In this document: positions 6,787 through 15,471 of the stretch, in pieces
Layout of the letters: each line of letters begins with the position of its first letter
How positions within the stretch are numbered: position 1 is the first letter of the stretch
Assembly: GCA_900316905.1 (NCBI GenBank)
Contig: ONET01000006.1
Span: 1 to 51,378 of the forward strand
Origin: an uncultured Treponema sp.
GTDB taxonomy: Bacteria > Spirochaetota > Spirochaetia > Treponematales > Treponemataceae
Direction: 5' to 3'
DNA length: 51,378 nucleotides
Translations under genes and position numbers: made by a program
The notes under the pieces: model-generated
The model's database searches: none
What the model saw: only the letters and a program-made list of their open reading frames with translations
Told to the model about the DNA's origin: nothing

Positions 6787-7347
6787 ATGAAAAACAAAGA
6801 AATTGCGCCAATTTTGGTAGAAAGCAAGATTTTCCTCATTCGCGGCAAACAGGTCATGGTTGACCGCGATTTGGCGGAGCTGTATGGGGTGGAAACAAAG
6901 GTCATTAATCAAGCGGTAAAACGTAATTTAGAGCGTTTTCCGGAGGAATTCCGCTTTCAACTGACAGAAAATGAGATGGATGAACTGGTCACAAATTGTG
7001 ACCGGTTCATAAACATGAAACATTCGACAGTTGCGTCATATGTCTTTACCGAACAAGGTGTCGCGATGCTTTCCGCCGTCCTGCGAAGCGAAACTGCTGT
7101 CCAGGTGAGCATACGCATAATGAAGGCTTTTGTGGAATTGCGGCATTATGTCAGTTCGCAAATTGTAAAGACCGACGACAAGGCGGAACTTGCCGAAATC
7201 CGCCGGCTGCTTTTGCTCCACATCGATCATTGCGACAAAAAGTTTTCCGAGCAGGACAAAAAAATCAGCCAAATTATTCAAGTTTTGAACAATTTGATTG
7301 ACGAACCCAAGCCCAAGCGAAAAATTGGATTTTCAACCGACAAATGA
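6787..7347 (+). CDS. ORF6N-domain DNA-binding protein
   Basis: 186 residues from MKNKEIAPI. The N-terminal ORF6N domain (IFLIRGKQVMVDRDLAELYGVETKVINQAVKRN, FPEEFRFQLT, YVFTEQGVAMLSAVLRS) is typical of phage- and mobile-element-borne putative DNA-binding proteins. The C-terminal part (about 130-170) is likely coiled coil. The start is chosen because the domain begins just after it and a -10 lies right upstream. A 15-bp perfect palindrome is embedded in the coding sequence at the VTNCDRF motif. Confidence 0.85.
   Translation: MKNKEIAPILVESKIFLIRGKQVMVDRDLAELYGVETKVINQAVKRNLERFPEEFRFQLTENEMDELVTNCDRFINMKHSTVASYVFTEQGVAMLSAVLRSETAVQVSIRIMKAFVELRHYVSSQIVKTDDKAELAEIRRLLLLHIDHCDKKFSEQDKKISQIIQVLNNLIDEPKPKRKIGFSTDK
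6988..7002. repeat. Palindrome GTCACAAATTGTGAC, copy 1
   Basis: A perfect 15-bp palindrome, extending with one mismatch to 25 bp (AACTGGTCACAA / TTGTGACCGGTT), inside the ORF6N gene. The core recurs at 7770 in the next gene. Confidence 0.7.
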
Positions 7348-7394
7348 CAAACATATCGCAATTTGCGATATCCCTAAAAACATAGGAGGCCTTT

Positions 7395-7823
7395 ATGCAG
7401 ATGGACGACGAAAAAATCACTTTTGAAAACATACTTGTCACGCCGTTGGAACGGTGGATTGACGCGGACGTTGACTTGGACCCTGTCACGGTGGAACGGT
7501 TGAACCGCCTTGCCGCGCTGTCAAACCAAAGCGTGGACAATGTGGTGAATCACATTCTGGAAGATTTTTTTGCGGAACATTTGGAACTTTTGGAACTGAA
7601 CGCCGACACCCTGCGCGCGGCGGCAAAAAAATGCCCTTGCATTCTCGTCCTTGAAAACGGAAAGCCAATCGCCCGCATAAAAATGATTTCCTGGGGCGAC
7701 GGAAAAATGATTTTTACTTCTGAAAAAACTCCGCCCAAAAACCGCCGCCCCGCCGCTTGCAAAGAAGCAGTCACAAATTGTGACCAGTTTGTCACAGCGG
7801 CCAGCGCTGTTGGAAGAAAATGA
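7395..7823 (+). CDS. Hypothetical protein, possible ribbon-helix-helix domain
   Basis: 142 residues, with AGGAGG 7 nt before the ATG. Residues about 28-55 (LDPVTVERLNRLAALSNQSVDNVVNHILEDFF) resemble a ribbon-helix-helix repeat, as in CopG-like antitoxins. A central beta-rich part (CILVLENGKPIARIKMI) follows. The C-terminus carries VTNCDQF, the same heptapeptide type as in the upstream ORF6N protein, because both genes contain the same palindrome. Not otherwise recognised; probably co-transcribed with the ORF6N gene 47 bp upstream. Confidence 0.6.
   Translation: MQMDDEKITFENILVTPLERWIDADVDLDPVTVERLNRLAALSNQSVDNVVNHILEDFFAEHLELLELNADTLRAAAKKCPCILVLENGKPIARIKMISWGDGKMIFTSEKTPPKNRRPAACKEAVTNCDQFVTAASAVGRK
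7770..7784. repeat. Palindrome GTCACAAATTGTGAC, copy 2
   Basis: Identical 15-bp core to 6988-7002, near the 3' end of the following gene, with a further half-site (TTTGTCACAG) right after it. Confidence 0.7.
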
Positions 7824-7854
7824 GCGTTATTTTTGCAGAACAAGTGTATTGTAT

Positions 7855-7913
7855 ATTGGCGGACATGGCGTAAAAATTTTTTAAGATTTTTCCAAAAAAG
7901 CGCCAATTTTTTA
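7855..7913 (+). terminator. Long-loop terminator candidate
   Basis: ATTGGCG (7855-7861) can pair with CGCCAAT (7901-7907), followed by six T. The loop is long and A/T-rich. Placed after the hypothetical gene, it is a plausible but weak terminator. Confidence 0.4.
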
Positions 7914-7940
7914 AATAAAATTCATATCTTATATGCATAA

Positions 7941-7973
7941 GGGAACTGCAAAGAGCGGTTCCCGCTTTTTTTT
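7941..7973 (+). terminator. Hairpin plus T8 just before the Rpn gene start
   Basis: GGGAAC (7941-7946) pairs with GTTCCC (7958-7963), followed by GC and eight T. It ends only 15 nt before the ATG of the next gene and abuts its AGGAG site. It could insulate the gene or act as an attenuator for a promoter just upstream (inference). Confidence 0.7.
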
Positions 7974-7987
7974 ATAGGAGAAGTTTT

Positions 7988-8821
7988 ATGAAAAGAAAAC
8001 CTTTTGACGAACTCACCTCTGCGGACGACGGAATGTTCCAGACCGTAATGAAAGACCCCGAGATTTCTGCGGAGTTGGTGGAACGCTTGCTGGGCGTTCG
8101 CGTCAAGCAAGTTGAGTACCCGGAATTGGAAAAAGCCATTGAGCCTTACTACACTTCCCATGGCGTGCGGTTGGATGTTTACCTAAAGGATGAGAACAAA
8201 GTAATTGACGTGGAATTGCAATCCTATCCGCAAAAGGCTTTGGGAAAAAGAATGCGCTACTATCAAAGCATGGCAGATTGCGACAGCCTTATGAAAGGCC
8301 AGCCCTACACCAAGCTAAAAGAAAGCTACATTTTGTTCATTTGCAAATTCGATCCCTTCCACGACGACAACAAACGCGGCTACGGCCTTCCGCGCTACAC
8401 TTTCAAAAACATTTGCGCCGAAAACAATTCGGTGAATTTGGATGACAAAACCGTGAAAGTGGTATACAATGCAAAAGCGTACGAGAGCGTTGAGGATCCA
8501 AAAGTCCGCGCGCTCTTGCGTTATATCCTGACCGACGAGCCGGGCGAGGACGAGTATTCAAAGCGCCTTTCCGAGTTCGTGGAAAGGGCCAAGAAAAACG
8601 AAAAATTCAGAAAGGAGTACGCCGACATGAATTTGCACGATTTTGACATTATGACCGAAGCTGCCGAAGAAGCAACTCTGCAAAAAGCCGTGGAAGCCGC
8701 GCGGAATCTCCTTGCCATGAATGTCTTGACTCCAGAGCAAATCGCGCAAGCAGTCGGCCTGCCCCTAGAGCAAGTGCTGGAACTGCAAAAAGAGCTGGCC
8801 ATCAGCAACCACGCTAACTAA
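7988..8821 (+). CDS. Rpn-family recombination-promoting nuclease (PD-(D/E)XK)
   Basis: 277 residues, with TAGGAGAAG before the ATG. The N-terminal PD-(D/E)XK fold shows RLDVYLKDENKVIDVELQ (D...ELQ), followed by RMRYYQSMADCDSLMKGQPYTKLKESYILFIC. This is the pattern of the PDDEXK_2/Rpn family, often mis-annotated as transposases and linked to DNA exchange and phage defence. The C-terminal helix region (LTPEQIAQAVGLPLEQVLELQ) is the usual degenerate HTH tail. It has its own hairpin-led 5' region. Confidence 0.85.
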   Translation: MKRKPFDELTSADDGMFQTVMKDPEISAELVERLLGVRVKQVEYPELEKAIEPYYTSHGVRLDVYLKDENKVIDVELQSYPQKALGKRMRYYQSMADCDSLMKGQPYTKLKESYILFICKFDPFHDDNKRGYGLPRYTFKNICAENNSVNLDDKTVKVVYNAKAYESVEDPKVRALLRYILTDEPGEDEYSKRLSEFVERAKKNEKFRKEYADMNLHDFDIMTEAAEEATLQKAVEAARNLLAMNVLTPEQIAQAVGLPLEQVLELQKELAISNHAN

Positions 8822-8836
8822 AATAAAATTTTCACA

Positions 8837-8870
8837 CTATCGCGATATGATAGACCTCCTTTGGTATAAT
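8837..8870 (+). promoter_or_regulatory. Box 2: CTATC-N3-ATATGATAGAC promoter
   Basis: CTATCGCGATATGATAGAC (8837-8855), 9 bp, then a perfect TATAAT (8865-8870). It precedes the 55-residue Cys-rich gene and possibly the kinase operon further on. Confidence 0.8.
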
Positions 8871-8898
8871 GTGGCAATTATATCAAAGGAGTTTTTTT

Positions 8899-9066
8899 AT
8901 GGAAAACAATCAGGGACACAGGTACATGCTTTGCGTTTGCCGCGAGGAGCATGTTTGCGCATGCGGCTGCGGCCAAACAATCCGCGTTGGCGACAAGGGG
9001 ATTGAGCACAGGTTTTACAAGGATGGAAAGTTGTGTGTGGAGTGGTTTTGCGTGGGGGATGTGTGA
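8899..9066 (+). CDS. Small Cys-rich protein
   Basis: 55 residues from MENNQGHRY, with AAAGGAG 8 nt before the ATG. It has a compact set of cysteines (LCVCREEHVCACGCGQ, then KLCVEWFC) that could bind zinc. It is under box 2. No family recognised. Codon and base composition are like the box-regulated genes rather than the AT-rich kinase operon. Confidence 0.65.
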   Translation: MENNQGHRYMLCVCREEHVCACGCGQTIRVGDKGIEHRFYKDGKLCVEWFCVGDV

Positions 9067-9075
9067 GAAAAAATA

Positions 9076-9104
9076 ATTGATTTCTCAGACAATGCGTGGT
9101 ATAC
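9076..9104 (+). promoter_or_regulatory. Promoter before the AT-rich operon
   Basis: TTGATT (9076-9081), 17 bp, TATACT (9099-9104). It marks the left edge of the AT-rich segment. Confidence 0.65.
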
Positions 9105-9135
9105 TAAGAAAGTAGAAAAAGGAGTGCAGCGTATA

Positions 9136-9348
9136 ATGAAAATTTTTATGAAATGTCATGATTGCGGAAAAAGACTCATTTTTGGAATTCATACGGTATA
9201 TTGTCATCCAGAATATGATAATGAATTTTTATGCGAAAAATGTGATCTAAATCCAAAGTATAGAGAGATTCGAGATCAAAATTATTTGAATTGTATTAAA
9301 GAAACGCTTGACACAGTGAAAAAAATTTATATCGATCATGAGTATTAA
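9136..9348 (+). CDS. Small zinc-ribbon-like protein
   Basis: 70 residues from MKIFMKCHDCGKRL. CxxC (CHDC) and a later C-x2-C (CEKC) suggest a zinc ribbon. A GGAG site lies 11 nt upstream, and a TTGATT/TATACT promoter precedes it. It is AT-rich like the genes that follow. Not otherwise recognised. Confidence 0.6.
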   Translation: MKIFMKCHDCGKRLIFGIHTVYCHPEYDNEFLCEKCDLNPKYREIRDQNYLNCIKETLDTVKKIYIDHEY

Positions 9349-9371
9349 TGGATTTTTGGAGGCAATGAGTT

Positions 9372-9440
9372 ATGGATGAATATGATATGATAAAGAGAAT
9401 TGCAATGGATTGCTATGAAAAGGATATAAATTTAAAATAA
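9372..9440 (+). CDS. Possible 22-residue peptide
   Basis: MDEYDMIKRIAMDCYEKDINLK, preceded by GGAGG at a 9-nt distance and ending 15 bp before the kinase gene. It may be a small coupled leader peptide or chance. Confidence 0.35.
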   Translation: MDEYDMIKRIAMDCYEKDINLK

Positions 9441-9455
9441 AGCGAACTAATATTT

Positions 9456-10772
9456 ATGGGTGAATTGACAAAGGGCACTGTTCTTTATTCAACAAACAGA
9501 GATTCTATAAAAATACTTGATCTTATTGGCGAAGGTGGCCAAGGTAAGGTATATAAAGTTCAATATAAGAATAAGCAATGTGCTTTAAAATGGTATTGGA
9601 AAGGAAAAGAGACAGAGGAGTTTTATAATAATTTAAAACATAATGTTGATTTAGGAAGTCCAAACAGATGCTTTTTGTGGCCAGTTGCTATAACAGAACG
9701 AGATAATAATAACTGTTTTGGATATGTTATGGAACTTCGTAAGAATTCTTATTATGAGTTTTCAAAGTTTTTGACAGCACAAATTAAGTTCTCAAATTTT
9801 AAAGCAATAATAAATGCTGCATTGCAATTAGCAACAAGCTTTCTTCAATTGCACGCAAGAGGGCAGAGTTATCAAGATTTAAATGATGGTAATTTTTTTA
9901 TAAATCCAAATACAGGTTATGTATTAATCTGTGATAATGATAATGTTGCGCCTGACAAAAAGAATCTTGGTATAAAAGGAAAGCCTGGATATATGGCTCC
10001 GGAAGTATTAAATGAAGATAGTAATGATATGCCTGATAAATATTCGGACCGGTTTTCATTGGCGGTAGTGCTTTTTTTGTTGTTTTTTAGAGATCACCCA
10101 TTAAAAGGCATGAGGGAGGATCCCGACGATCCTTTTGGCGAGAATGAATATGAGATTATGTGTAAAAATCCAGTATTTATTTTTGATGAGAAAGATAAAT
10201 CGAATAGACCAAGGCCATGTTATAAGAATGCTACTAAATTTTGGAAAATTTACCCTCCCTTTATTCTGGATACTTTCAAAAAGGCATTCAGCAAGGAGTT
10301 AATGTGTAACAGTGGAAAGAATAAGGAGGATAGAATCACTGAATCAGAGTGGTGTAAAAAGATAGCATGGTTGCGAAGATGTTTGATTATTTGTCCTAAA
10401 TGTAAAAAGGAAACTTTTTTCCCCTTAAAGAAAGATGAGAGTAAATGCATGGTTTGCCAACAATTTATTCATAGGCCATCCGTTTTAGTTTTTAAAGATA
10501 AAGTTTTACCCTTGCAACTAGATCAAAATATATACCAATATGATATTGAAGATGTTGACTTTACTTTTGATGCAATAAGAAAAAAGGTAGGTGTTGTTGT
10601 TGAAAATAAAAAACAGAAAGGGAAATTCGGCATAAAAAATCTTTCTTCATATGCGTGGTATAAAACGACACCAAAGGGAGCAGAAACAGTATGTGAGCCG
10701 AATGATGGTGTTCTAATAGCGAAAAATAACAAAATTAAATTTGGAAATAAATTGGAAGCAACAATAAATTAA
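9456..10772 (+). CDS. Ser/Thr protein kinase with zinc ribbon (TerY-P-type)
   Basis: 438 residues. The kinase domain has a Gly loop GEGGQGKVYKV (25-35), ALKW Lys45, catalytic loop QDLNDGN (Asp141, Asn146), a DND metal motif (160-162) instead of DFG, and MAPE (180-183). After the kinase comes a zinc ribbon CPKC...CMVC (about 317-336) and a beta-rich C-terminal segment. The DND and fused zinc ribbon are reminiscent of the kinase in TerY-P triads (kinase, vWA, PP2C). The next two genes are exactly those partners. The start has no strong ribosome-binding site. Confidence 0.85.
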   Translation: MGELTKGTVLYSTNRDSIKILDLIGEGGQGKVYKVQYKNKQCALKWYWKGKETEEFYNNLKHNVDLGSPNRCFLWPVAITERDNNNCFGYVMELRKNSYYEFSKFLTAQIKFSNFKAIINAALQLATSFLQLHARGQSYQDLNDGNFFINPNTGYVLICDNDNVAPDKKNLGIKGKPGYMAPEVLNEDSNDMPDKYSDRFSLAVVLFLLFFRDHPLKGMREDPDDPFGENEYEIMCKNPVFIFDEKDKSNRPRPCYKNATKFWKIYPPFILDTFKKAFSKELMCNSGKNKEDRITESEWCKKIAWLRRCLIICPKCKKETFFPLKKDESKCMVCQQFIHRPSVLVFKDKVLPLQLDQNIYQYDIEDVDFTFDAIRKKVGVVVENKKQKGKFGIKNLSSYAWYKTTPKGAETVCEPNDGVLIAKNNKIKFGNKLEATIN

Positions 10773-10787
10773 AACATGGAGGATGTT

Positions 10788-11495
10788 ATGAGCGATTTTA
10801 TGGATTCAGCTCCAATTGCAAGAAAAACATTGGTGCTGTTCTTCTTGTTGGATGTTTCTGGCAGTATGGATGGAGAAAAAATTGGAACGTTAAATGATGC
10901 GTTCAGGGAAACATTGCCAGAATTGAAAGATTTATCAAACGATAATGCAGACGCTGAAATAAGGTTGGCTTTGCTGACATTTTCAAATGGGGCTGAGTGG
11001 TTGACGCCACAACCTGTTGATTTGAATACCTATAAGTTTAGAGACTTAGAAGCATGCGGTGGAACGGATTTGGGGGAGGCTTTTACAGAGTTACAATCAA
11101 AACTAGATAAAAATGCTTTCTTGTCTAGTCAAGTTGGAAATTTTGCGCCTGTAATAATTCTTATGAGTGATGGGGAACCAACAGATGATTGGGAAGACGC
11201 CTTGTCTGATTTGAACCAAAATAAATGGTTTAAAGCCGCAATAAAAATTGCATTTTCCATTGGGGCGGATGCCGATAATGACATGTTGTCTCAATTTACA
11301 GGAAATAAGGAATTGGTTATTAATACAGACAATAAGAAAATGTTGAAAAAAATGATAAAATTTGTTTCTGTGCATTCTACGAAGATAGGCGGTTCAACTC
11401 GAAGTACTCCAGCTTCTAAGCAAGAAGAAGTTGCCGAAGTAATCCAAGAAGAGATTGCAGCAAGTGAAGAAGATGATGTTGATGGCGGATGGTGA
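10788..11495 (+). CDS. vWA-domain protein (TerY-like)
   Basis: 235 residues from MSDFMDSAP; GGAGG at 10778-10782 decides this start over the ATG at 10776. A complete MIDAS site is visible: DVSGS (Asp22, Ser24, Ser26), Thr93 in GGTD and Asp128 in MSDG. TerY-type vWA proteins bind metal and are thought to be scaffolds or phosphorylation targets in stress-response triads. The acidic C-terminus (about 210-235) is a low-complexity tail. It starts 15 bp after the kinase stop and overlaps the phosphatase gene. Confidence 0.88.
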   Translation: MSDFMDSAPIARKTLVLFFLLDVSGSMDGEKIGTLNDAFRETLPELKDLSNDNADAEIRLALLTFSNGAEWLTPQPVDLNTYKFRDLEACGGTDLGEAFTELQSKLDKNAFLSSQVGNFAPVIILMSDGEPTDDWEDALSDLNQNKWFKAAIKIAFSIGADADNDMLSQFTGNKELVINTDNKKMLKKMIKFVSVHSTKIGGSTRSTPASKQEEVAEVIQEEIAASEEDDVDGGW

Positions 11496-13603
11496 CAATG
11501 TCACAAATGACTTTTTTTGCATATTCGGTACAAGGTTCTTCGCATATACGCAAAGAAAATGATGCTAAGAATATAAATAAAAGGAAATTCCCTTGCCAGG
11601 ATAGGTCTTTTTCATTTTTTTTTGAACCACAGTTAGAAAATGCAGAGCAAGAAATCGATTTTTTTGTAAAAAATTCTTCCGGTTCTGAGTCAAGAATAAG
11701 AAAAACCGTATCATTAAAAAAACATATTACTCCTTTTTCTGTGCTTGCTGTTAGTGACGGACATGGTTCTGCTCCATATTTTCGAAGCGAAATCGGGGCG
11801 GAATTGGCAATAACTTCGCTAATTGAGTTATTGACTGAAAATATTGACAAAATGGCAACGTGTTATTTTGATTCTGAATTTAATCAAATAGAAAAAGGAT
11901 TAAGTGTGGGAATTGCTAATAATAGGTGGCCAGGGAAAATTGCGGAACATTTATTGGAAAATCCAATAACAGAAGAAGAGTGTGCCTTCTTGTCTAATGA
12001 TGAGTTTGGAGAAGGTTGTCAATGTGTTGAGATTTACAGAAAGGCTTTGAATGATTTCATAAATTGTAAAGAAGATAGATTAAAATTTATACGTGGATCG
12101 GTTTTGAAGCAGATTTATGGATGCACATTAATTGCTTATATTGAAACAGAACATTTTTGGTATGCATTGCAAATCGGTGACGGTGATCTTGCAATTTCAA
12201 ATGATGGTTTAAATTTTCAAAAACCAATAGCCGAAGATCCTAGATGTATAGGCACGGAAACCACATCTTTATGCGAAGACAAAAGCTATTCATGTTTTCG
12301 TTTTGCACACGGACAAGGAAAGCCAAAAATGGTGTTTTGTTCCTCGGATGGGATTTCTAATAGTGTTAATGGCGACGAGAATTTATTCAATCTGTATCAA
12401 TTCTTTTTTACTCGTTTTTTCGATTTTGAATTTGATAATTGCAAGTGTTGTAGGAAGAATGACTGTGAAGAAGATTTTTTTTGTGATTTCGATTGCCGGA
12501 TAAGATTAACAAAGGATAAAATATTTGATGAATTACCTAATATCAGTGATAAAGGGAGTGGGGATGATGTTTCTTTAGCTGGTAAAATTCTTTTCGGACC
12601 AACTGATATAAAAAAAATAGCAAAATATACATATTATAGACAAGCAAAAAAAATTCAGCTTGCTAACCATACAAAAGCAAAAGAGTATTTTTGCATTGCT
12701 GCAAAATTAGAGAATCCAGAAATTGTATATGAAATAGCAACTAACCAATTAAGAGTTTTCTGTGACGATTTGACGATTAAGAAGCAGTGTATAGAAAAAG
12801 ATAAGTTAGAGTTAATAAAAACAATAAGTAAAGTAAGAAATCAGACAAAAGAAAAAAAATTACTGGATGACTTGTATATTTCTTTATCCAACTATTATAT
12901 ATCTGAATTAAGACAACAGCATGAATGTGATTTTGCTTTGATTGATGAGATATGTAATTATAAAAATACTTCAAATAATGCTATTTTGTCAAAATGTGTA
13001 ATTTCATTACGATCAAGCGCTAATTGTTTTATGAAAAACACAATGATAAAGGAACTAGAATTCAACAATAAAGATTTTATTAAGATTTTAGATTATTCAG
13101 ATTGTGAATCTGCAGAATATGATTTTTTATTTGAATTTGTAAAAAAACAATTAGAAAAAGATATTGTCCAACAAGATGCAATTAGTTTGATTTATAATTA
13201 CTTATTTGATTTGAGAATCGAAAAGAATAATGAAAAAAAATTATTTGAATTAAATATTTTGTTACTGAAATTCTTTGTGAAAACTAAAAAAGAAATTTGT
13301 TGTTGTATCTCTTATTTTGATGTCGATGAGTGTCCGATTGGTTATGAGAGAGAATTTGGAAAGGCACTATATCTTTTATACGAATTTTATGAAAAAGATG
13401 AAACGGATAAAGCTATGTCATATCTAGTGCGGGGGGCTAAAAAATATGAGAATGTTAATTGTATATATGCTTTAGCAGAGAATTCTTATAAAGAAGCGGA
13501 ACGCTTATTTTCCTTAGAAAAACTATGTGAGGCAAAGTTTTTTTTCAAGATGCAAAAATTGCTTTTGAGCGAATTAGTAATACAGAAAATGATTTTGAAA
13601 TGA
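11489..13603 (+). CDS. PP2C-type phosphatase with helical-repeat C-terminus; poly-T frameshift near the end
   Basis: 704 residues as read. The PP2C domain has SDGHGS (Asp90), ALQIGDGDLAIS, CSSDGISNS and GSGDDVSLAG, the metal-binding set of PPM phosphatases. A helical, Sel1/TPR-like region fills the rest. It overlaps the vWA gene by 7 bp; a second ATG at 11498 is possible. At 13538-13545 a T8 tract appears to have lost one T: adding one gives a further 46 sense codons and a stop at 13684-13686, overlapping the next gene's ATG by 17 bp, the coupling expected in this operon. The present protein ends in a short out-of-frame tail. Confidence 0.85.
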   Translation: MVTMSQMTFFAYSVQGSSHIRKENDAKNINKRKFPCQDRSFSFFFEPQLENAEQEIDFFVKNSSGSESRIRKTVSLKKHITPFSVLAVSDGHGSAPYFRSEIGAELAITSLIELLTENIDKMATCYFDSEFNQIEKGLSVGIANNRWPGKIAEHLLENPITEEECAFLSNDEFGEGCQCVEIYRKALNDFINCKEDRLKFIRGSVLKQIYGCTLIAYIETEHFWYALQIGDGDLAISNDGLNFQKPIAEDPRCIGTETTSLCEDKSYSCFRFAHGQGKPKMVFCSSDGISNSVNGDENLFNLYQFFFTRFFDFEFDNCKCCRKNDCEEDFFCDFDCRIRLTKDKIFDELPNISDKGSGDDVSLAGKILFGPTDIKKIAKYTYYRQAKKIQLANHTKAKEYFCIAAKLENPEIVYEIATNQLRVFCDDLTIKKQCIEKDKLELIKTISKVRNQTKEKKLLDDLYISLSNYYISELRQQHECDFALIDEICNYKNTSNNAILSKCVISLRSSANCFMKNTMIKELEFNNKDFIKILDYSDCESAEYDFLFEFVKKQLEKDIVQQDAISLIYNYLFDLRIEKNNEKKLFELNILLLKFFVKTKKEICCCISYFDVDECPIGYEREFGKALYLLYEFYEKDETDKAMSYLVRGAKKYENVNCIYALAENSYKEAERLFSLEKLCEAKFFFKMQKLLLSELVIQKMILK

Positions 13604-13669
13604 AAGATTTTGCGAATAAAAGATTAAATAAAATTAGCGAATGTCTAACTGTAATTGAGGGTTTTGAAA

Positions 13670-15382
13670 ATGTCAAACTTGGATGAACAAATATTAGTTT
13701 CGATAATTTCTGCTTTAAGAAGAATCAAAGATGAAAAGGGTGAAAAATATTTGTTCCCAGAGAATTCAAAAAAATTTAGGTCATTGCTAAATGATTATCT
13801 TGCAGACAATAAGTATAAAAGCTTTCGAACTATTTTATTTAATTTGTGCAAGGACGGATCCTTGAAGAATGTGAATTTAAGGGGGCGGAAGGGTATAAGG
13901 GATTTGTTGAATGCAAATGAAGGGGTTGGGCCTGTTGCAATCAAAGGAAAGTTGACGGAATGTCCGAATTGCCATAGAAATAATAAACCAAATGCTAATT
14001 ATTGTTCTAATTGTGGGCATAAACTAAAAAATTCTGATTTAAATCGATGCAATAATTGTGGGGCTGCAATAGAAGAAGGCGAAAAATTTTGTTCTGAATG
14101 CGGTCATGAGATTAAAGAAGATTCTTCTAAAGTTGAATTTGAAAAAATATCGTTGGACGAATTAATCGTTTTGGAAAAGGAAACCCACAATCCTGAAGTC
14201 CAAGAAATTCTGGGGGACAGGTCTTATGAAAAAAAGAATGTGCAAAAGGCGTTTAGTTGGTACAGAAAGGCTGCGGTGCACGGACGGGCAACAGCTCAAT
14301 GTAAATTAGCAAATATTTACAGGGAAGAATCAAAATGGCGATCAGCTTTTGACTGGTATATGAAAGCAGCAAAACAAAACAACCCAGAAGCTATGTATTG
14401 TATAGGGGCTTTGTATTTTTGCGGGGATGGTGTAAGAAAAGACAAGAAAAAAGCCTTTGAATGGACTATAAAAGCGGCTAAATTAGGACACTGTATGGCA
14501 CAATGTCATATAGCTGATTTTTATTTTTCTGGAATAAATAATGAAGTTAATTATGATAAAGCATTTGTCTGGTTAAAAAAATCAGTCAAAGAAAATTCTA
14601 ACTTTGGTAAGCCATTTTATCTCTTAGGAGAGTGTTATTTGCATGGATACGGAACAAAATGCGATTCAAAAAAGGCTTTTAACTATTATAAGAAAGCCGT
14701 TGAGAAAAATTATATTCCGGGGATCATTAAACTTGCGGAATGCTATTATGATGGAGAACAATGCGAGATGGATCGTGAAAAAGCATTTTCTCTACTTTAT
14801 AGTATAAAAGATAGTGAAAGAATTACGGCAGAGGCTTTATATATATTGGGGAAAATGCTTTTTGATGGAGATGGTTGTTCGGAAAATGAAGAAGAAGGAT
14901 GGGGGTATATAAAACGTGCAGCTGACCGTAATTATTGGGATGCGAAAAATTTTATAGATGAGCATCTCGAAGGTGAAGATCTAGATTGGGAAGATGGATT
15001 GACAAGAAAAATCGGGGATATTTCTTCAATAATTATAGTATGTTCAAATTGGAGTTTGAAAAATGGCTCGTTAAAATTAAAAGTGAAGGTGATAAAAAAT
15101 CTGTGTTATTGGGATACAGGCGCATTAAAAATAATTTTTTGGTATTCAGATAAAGAGTATTGGGGCGGAAGACTACATGGTGAGGAAATGGGAGAGTATG
15201 TATTTTCCCCAGATGGATTAGATCCCTATGAAGTTATGGAAGATATGATATTTAGTTTTGAATGTGAAAAGTCACCATGGCGTGGCGATAAACATCATAT
15301 TGTTACTATAAATGAGTTGCATGAAGATGGGGAATGGTACATCGTTGATTATTATAATTTTGGGGTTACTAATTGGGATTGA
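13670..15382 (+). CDS. Double zinc-ribbon, Sel1-repeat protein
   Basis: 570 residues from MSNLDEQ; GAGGG lies 9 nt upstream. Segments: a helical N-domain (1-85), two zinc ribbons (CPNC...CSNC, about 97-120; CNNC...CSEC, about 125-145), then at least five Sel1-like repeats to about 430 (AFSWYRKAAVHGRATAQCKLANIY, AFEWTIKAAKLGH and so on), and a C-terminal domain of about 130 residues rich in Trp/Tyr that I do not recognise. Sel1 repeats usually scaffold partners. The gene overlaps the restored end of the PP2C gene, so it is a fourth member of the triad operon and a likely adaptor or effector. Confidence 0.8.
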   Translation: MSNLDEQILVSIISALRRIKDEKGEKYLFPENSKKFRSLLNDYLADNKYKSFRTILFNLCKDGSLKNVNLRGRKGIRDLLNANEGVGPVAIKGKLTECPNCHRNNKPNANYCSNCGHKLKNSDLNRCNNCGAAIEEGEKFCSECGHEIKEDSSKVEFEKISLDELIVLEKETHNPEVQEILGDRSYEKKNVQKAFSWYRKAAVHGRATAQCKLANIYREESKWRSAFDWYMKAAKQNNPEAMYCIGALYFCGDGVRKDKKKAFEWTIKAAKLGHCMAQCHIADFYFSGINNEVNYDKAFVWLKKSVKENSNFGKPFYLLGECYLHGYGTKCDSKKAFNYYKKAVEKNYIPGIIKLAECYYDGEQCEMDREKAFSLLYSIKDSERITAEALYILGKMLFDGDGCSENEEEGWGYIKRAADRNYWDAKNFIDEHLEGEDLDWEDGLTRKIGDISSIIIVCSNWSLKNGSLKLKVKVIKNLCYWDTGALKIIFWYSDKEYWGGRLHGEEMGEYVFSPDGLDPYEVMEDMIFSFECEKSPWRGDKHHIVTINELHEDGEWYIVDYYNFGVTNWD

Positions 15383-15471
15383 GAGTGCTTGACGATTGTT
15401 GGACTATTGATTTACAGGGCAGAAAATTTTAAATGATTTATTAGAAGTCGATAAATTTAGGAAGAAGATAT

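Noticed and set aside
7988..8821. Rpn gene as an active transposase/IS
   Set aside because: No terminal inverted repeats or target duplication are visible; the protein is a PD-(D/E)XK nuclease type, not a DDE transposase.
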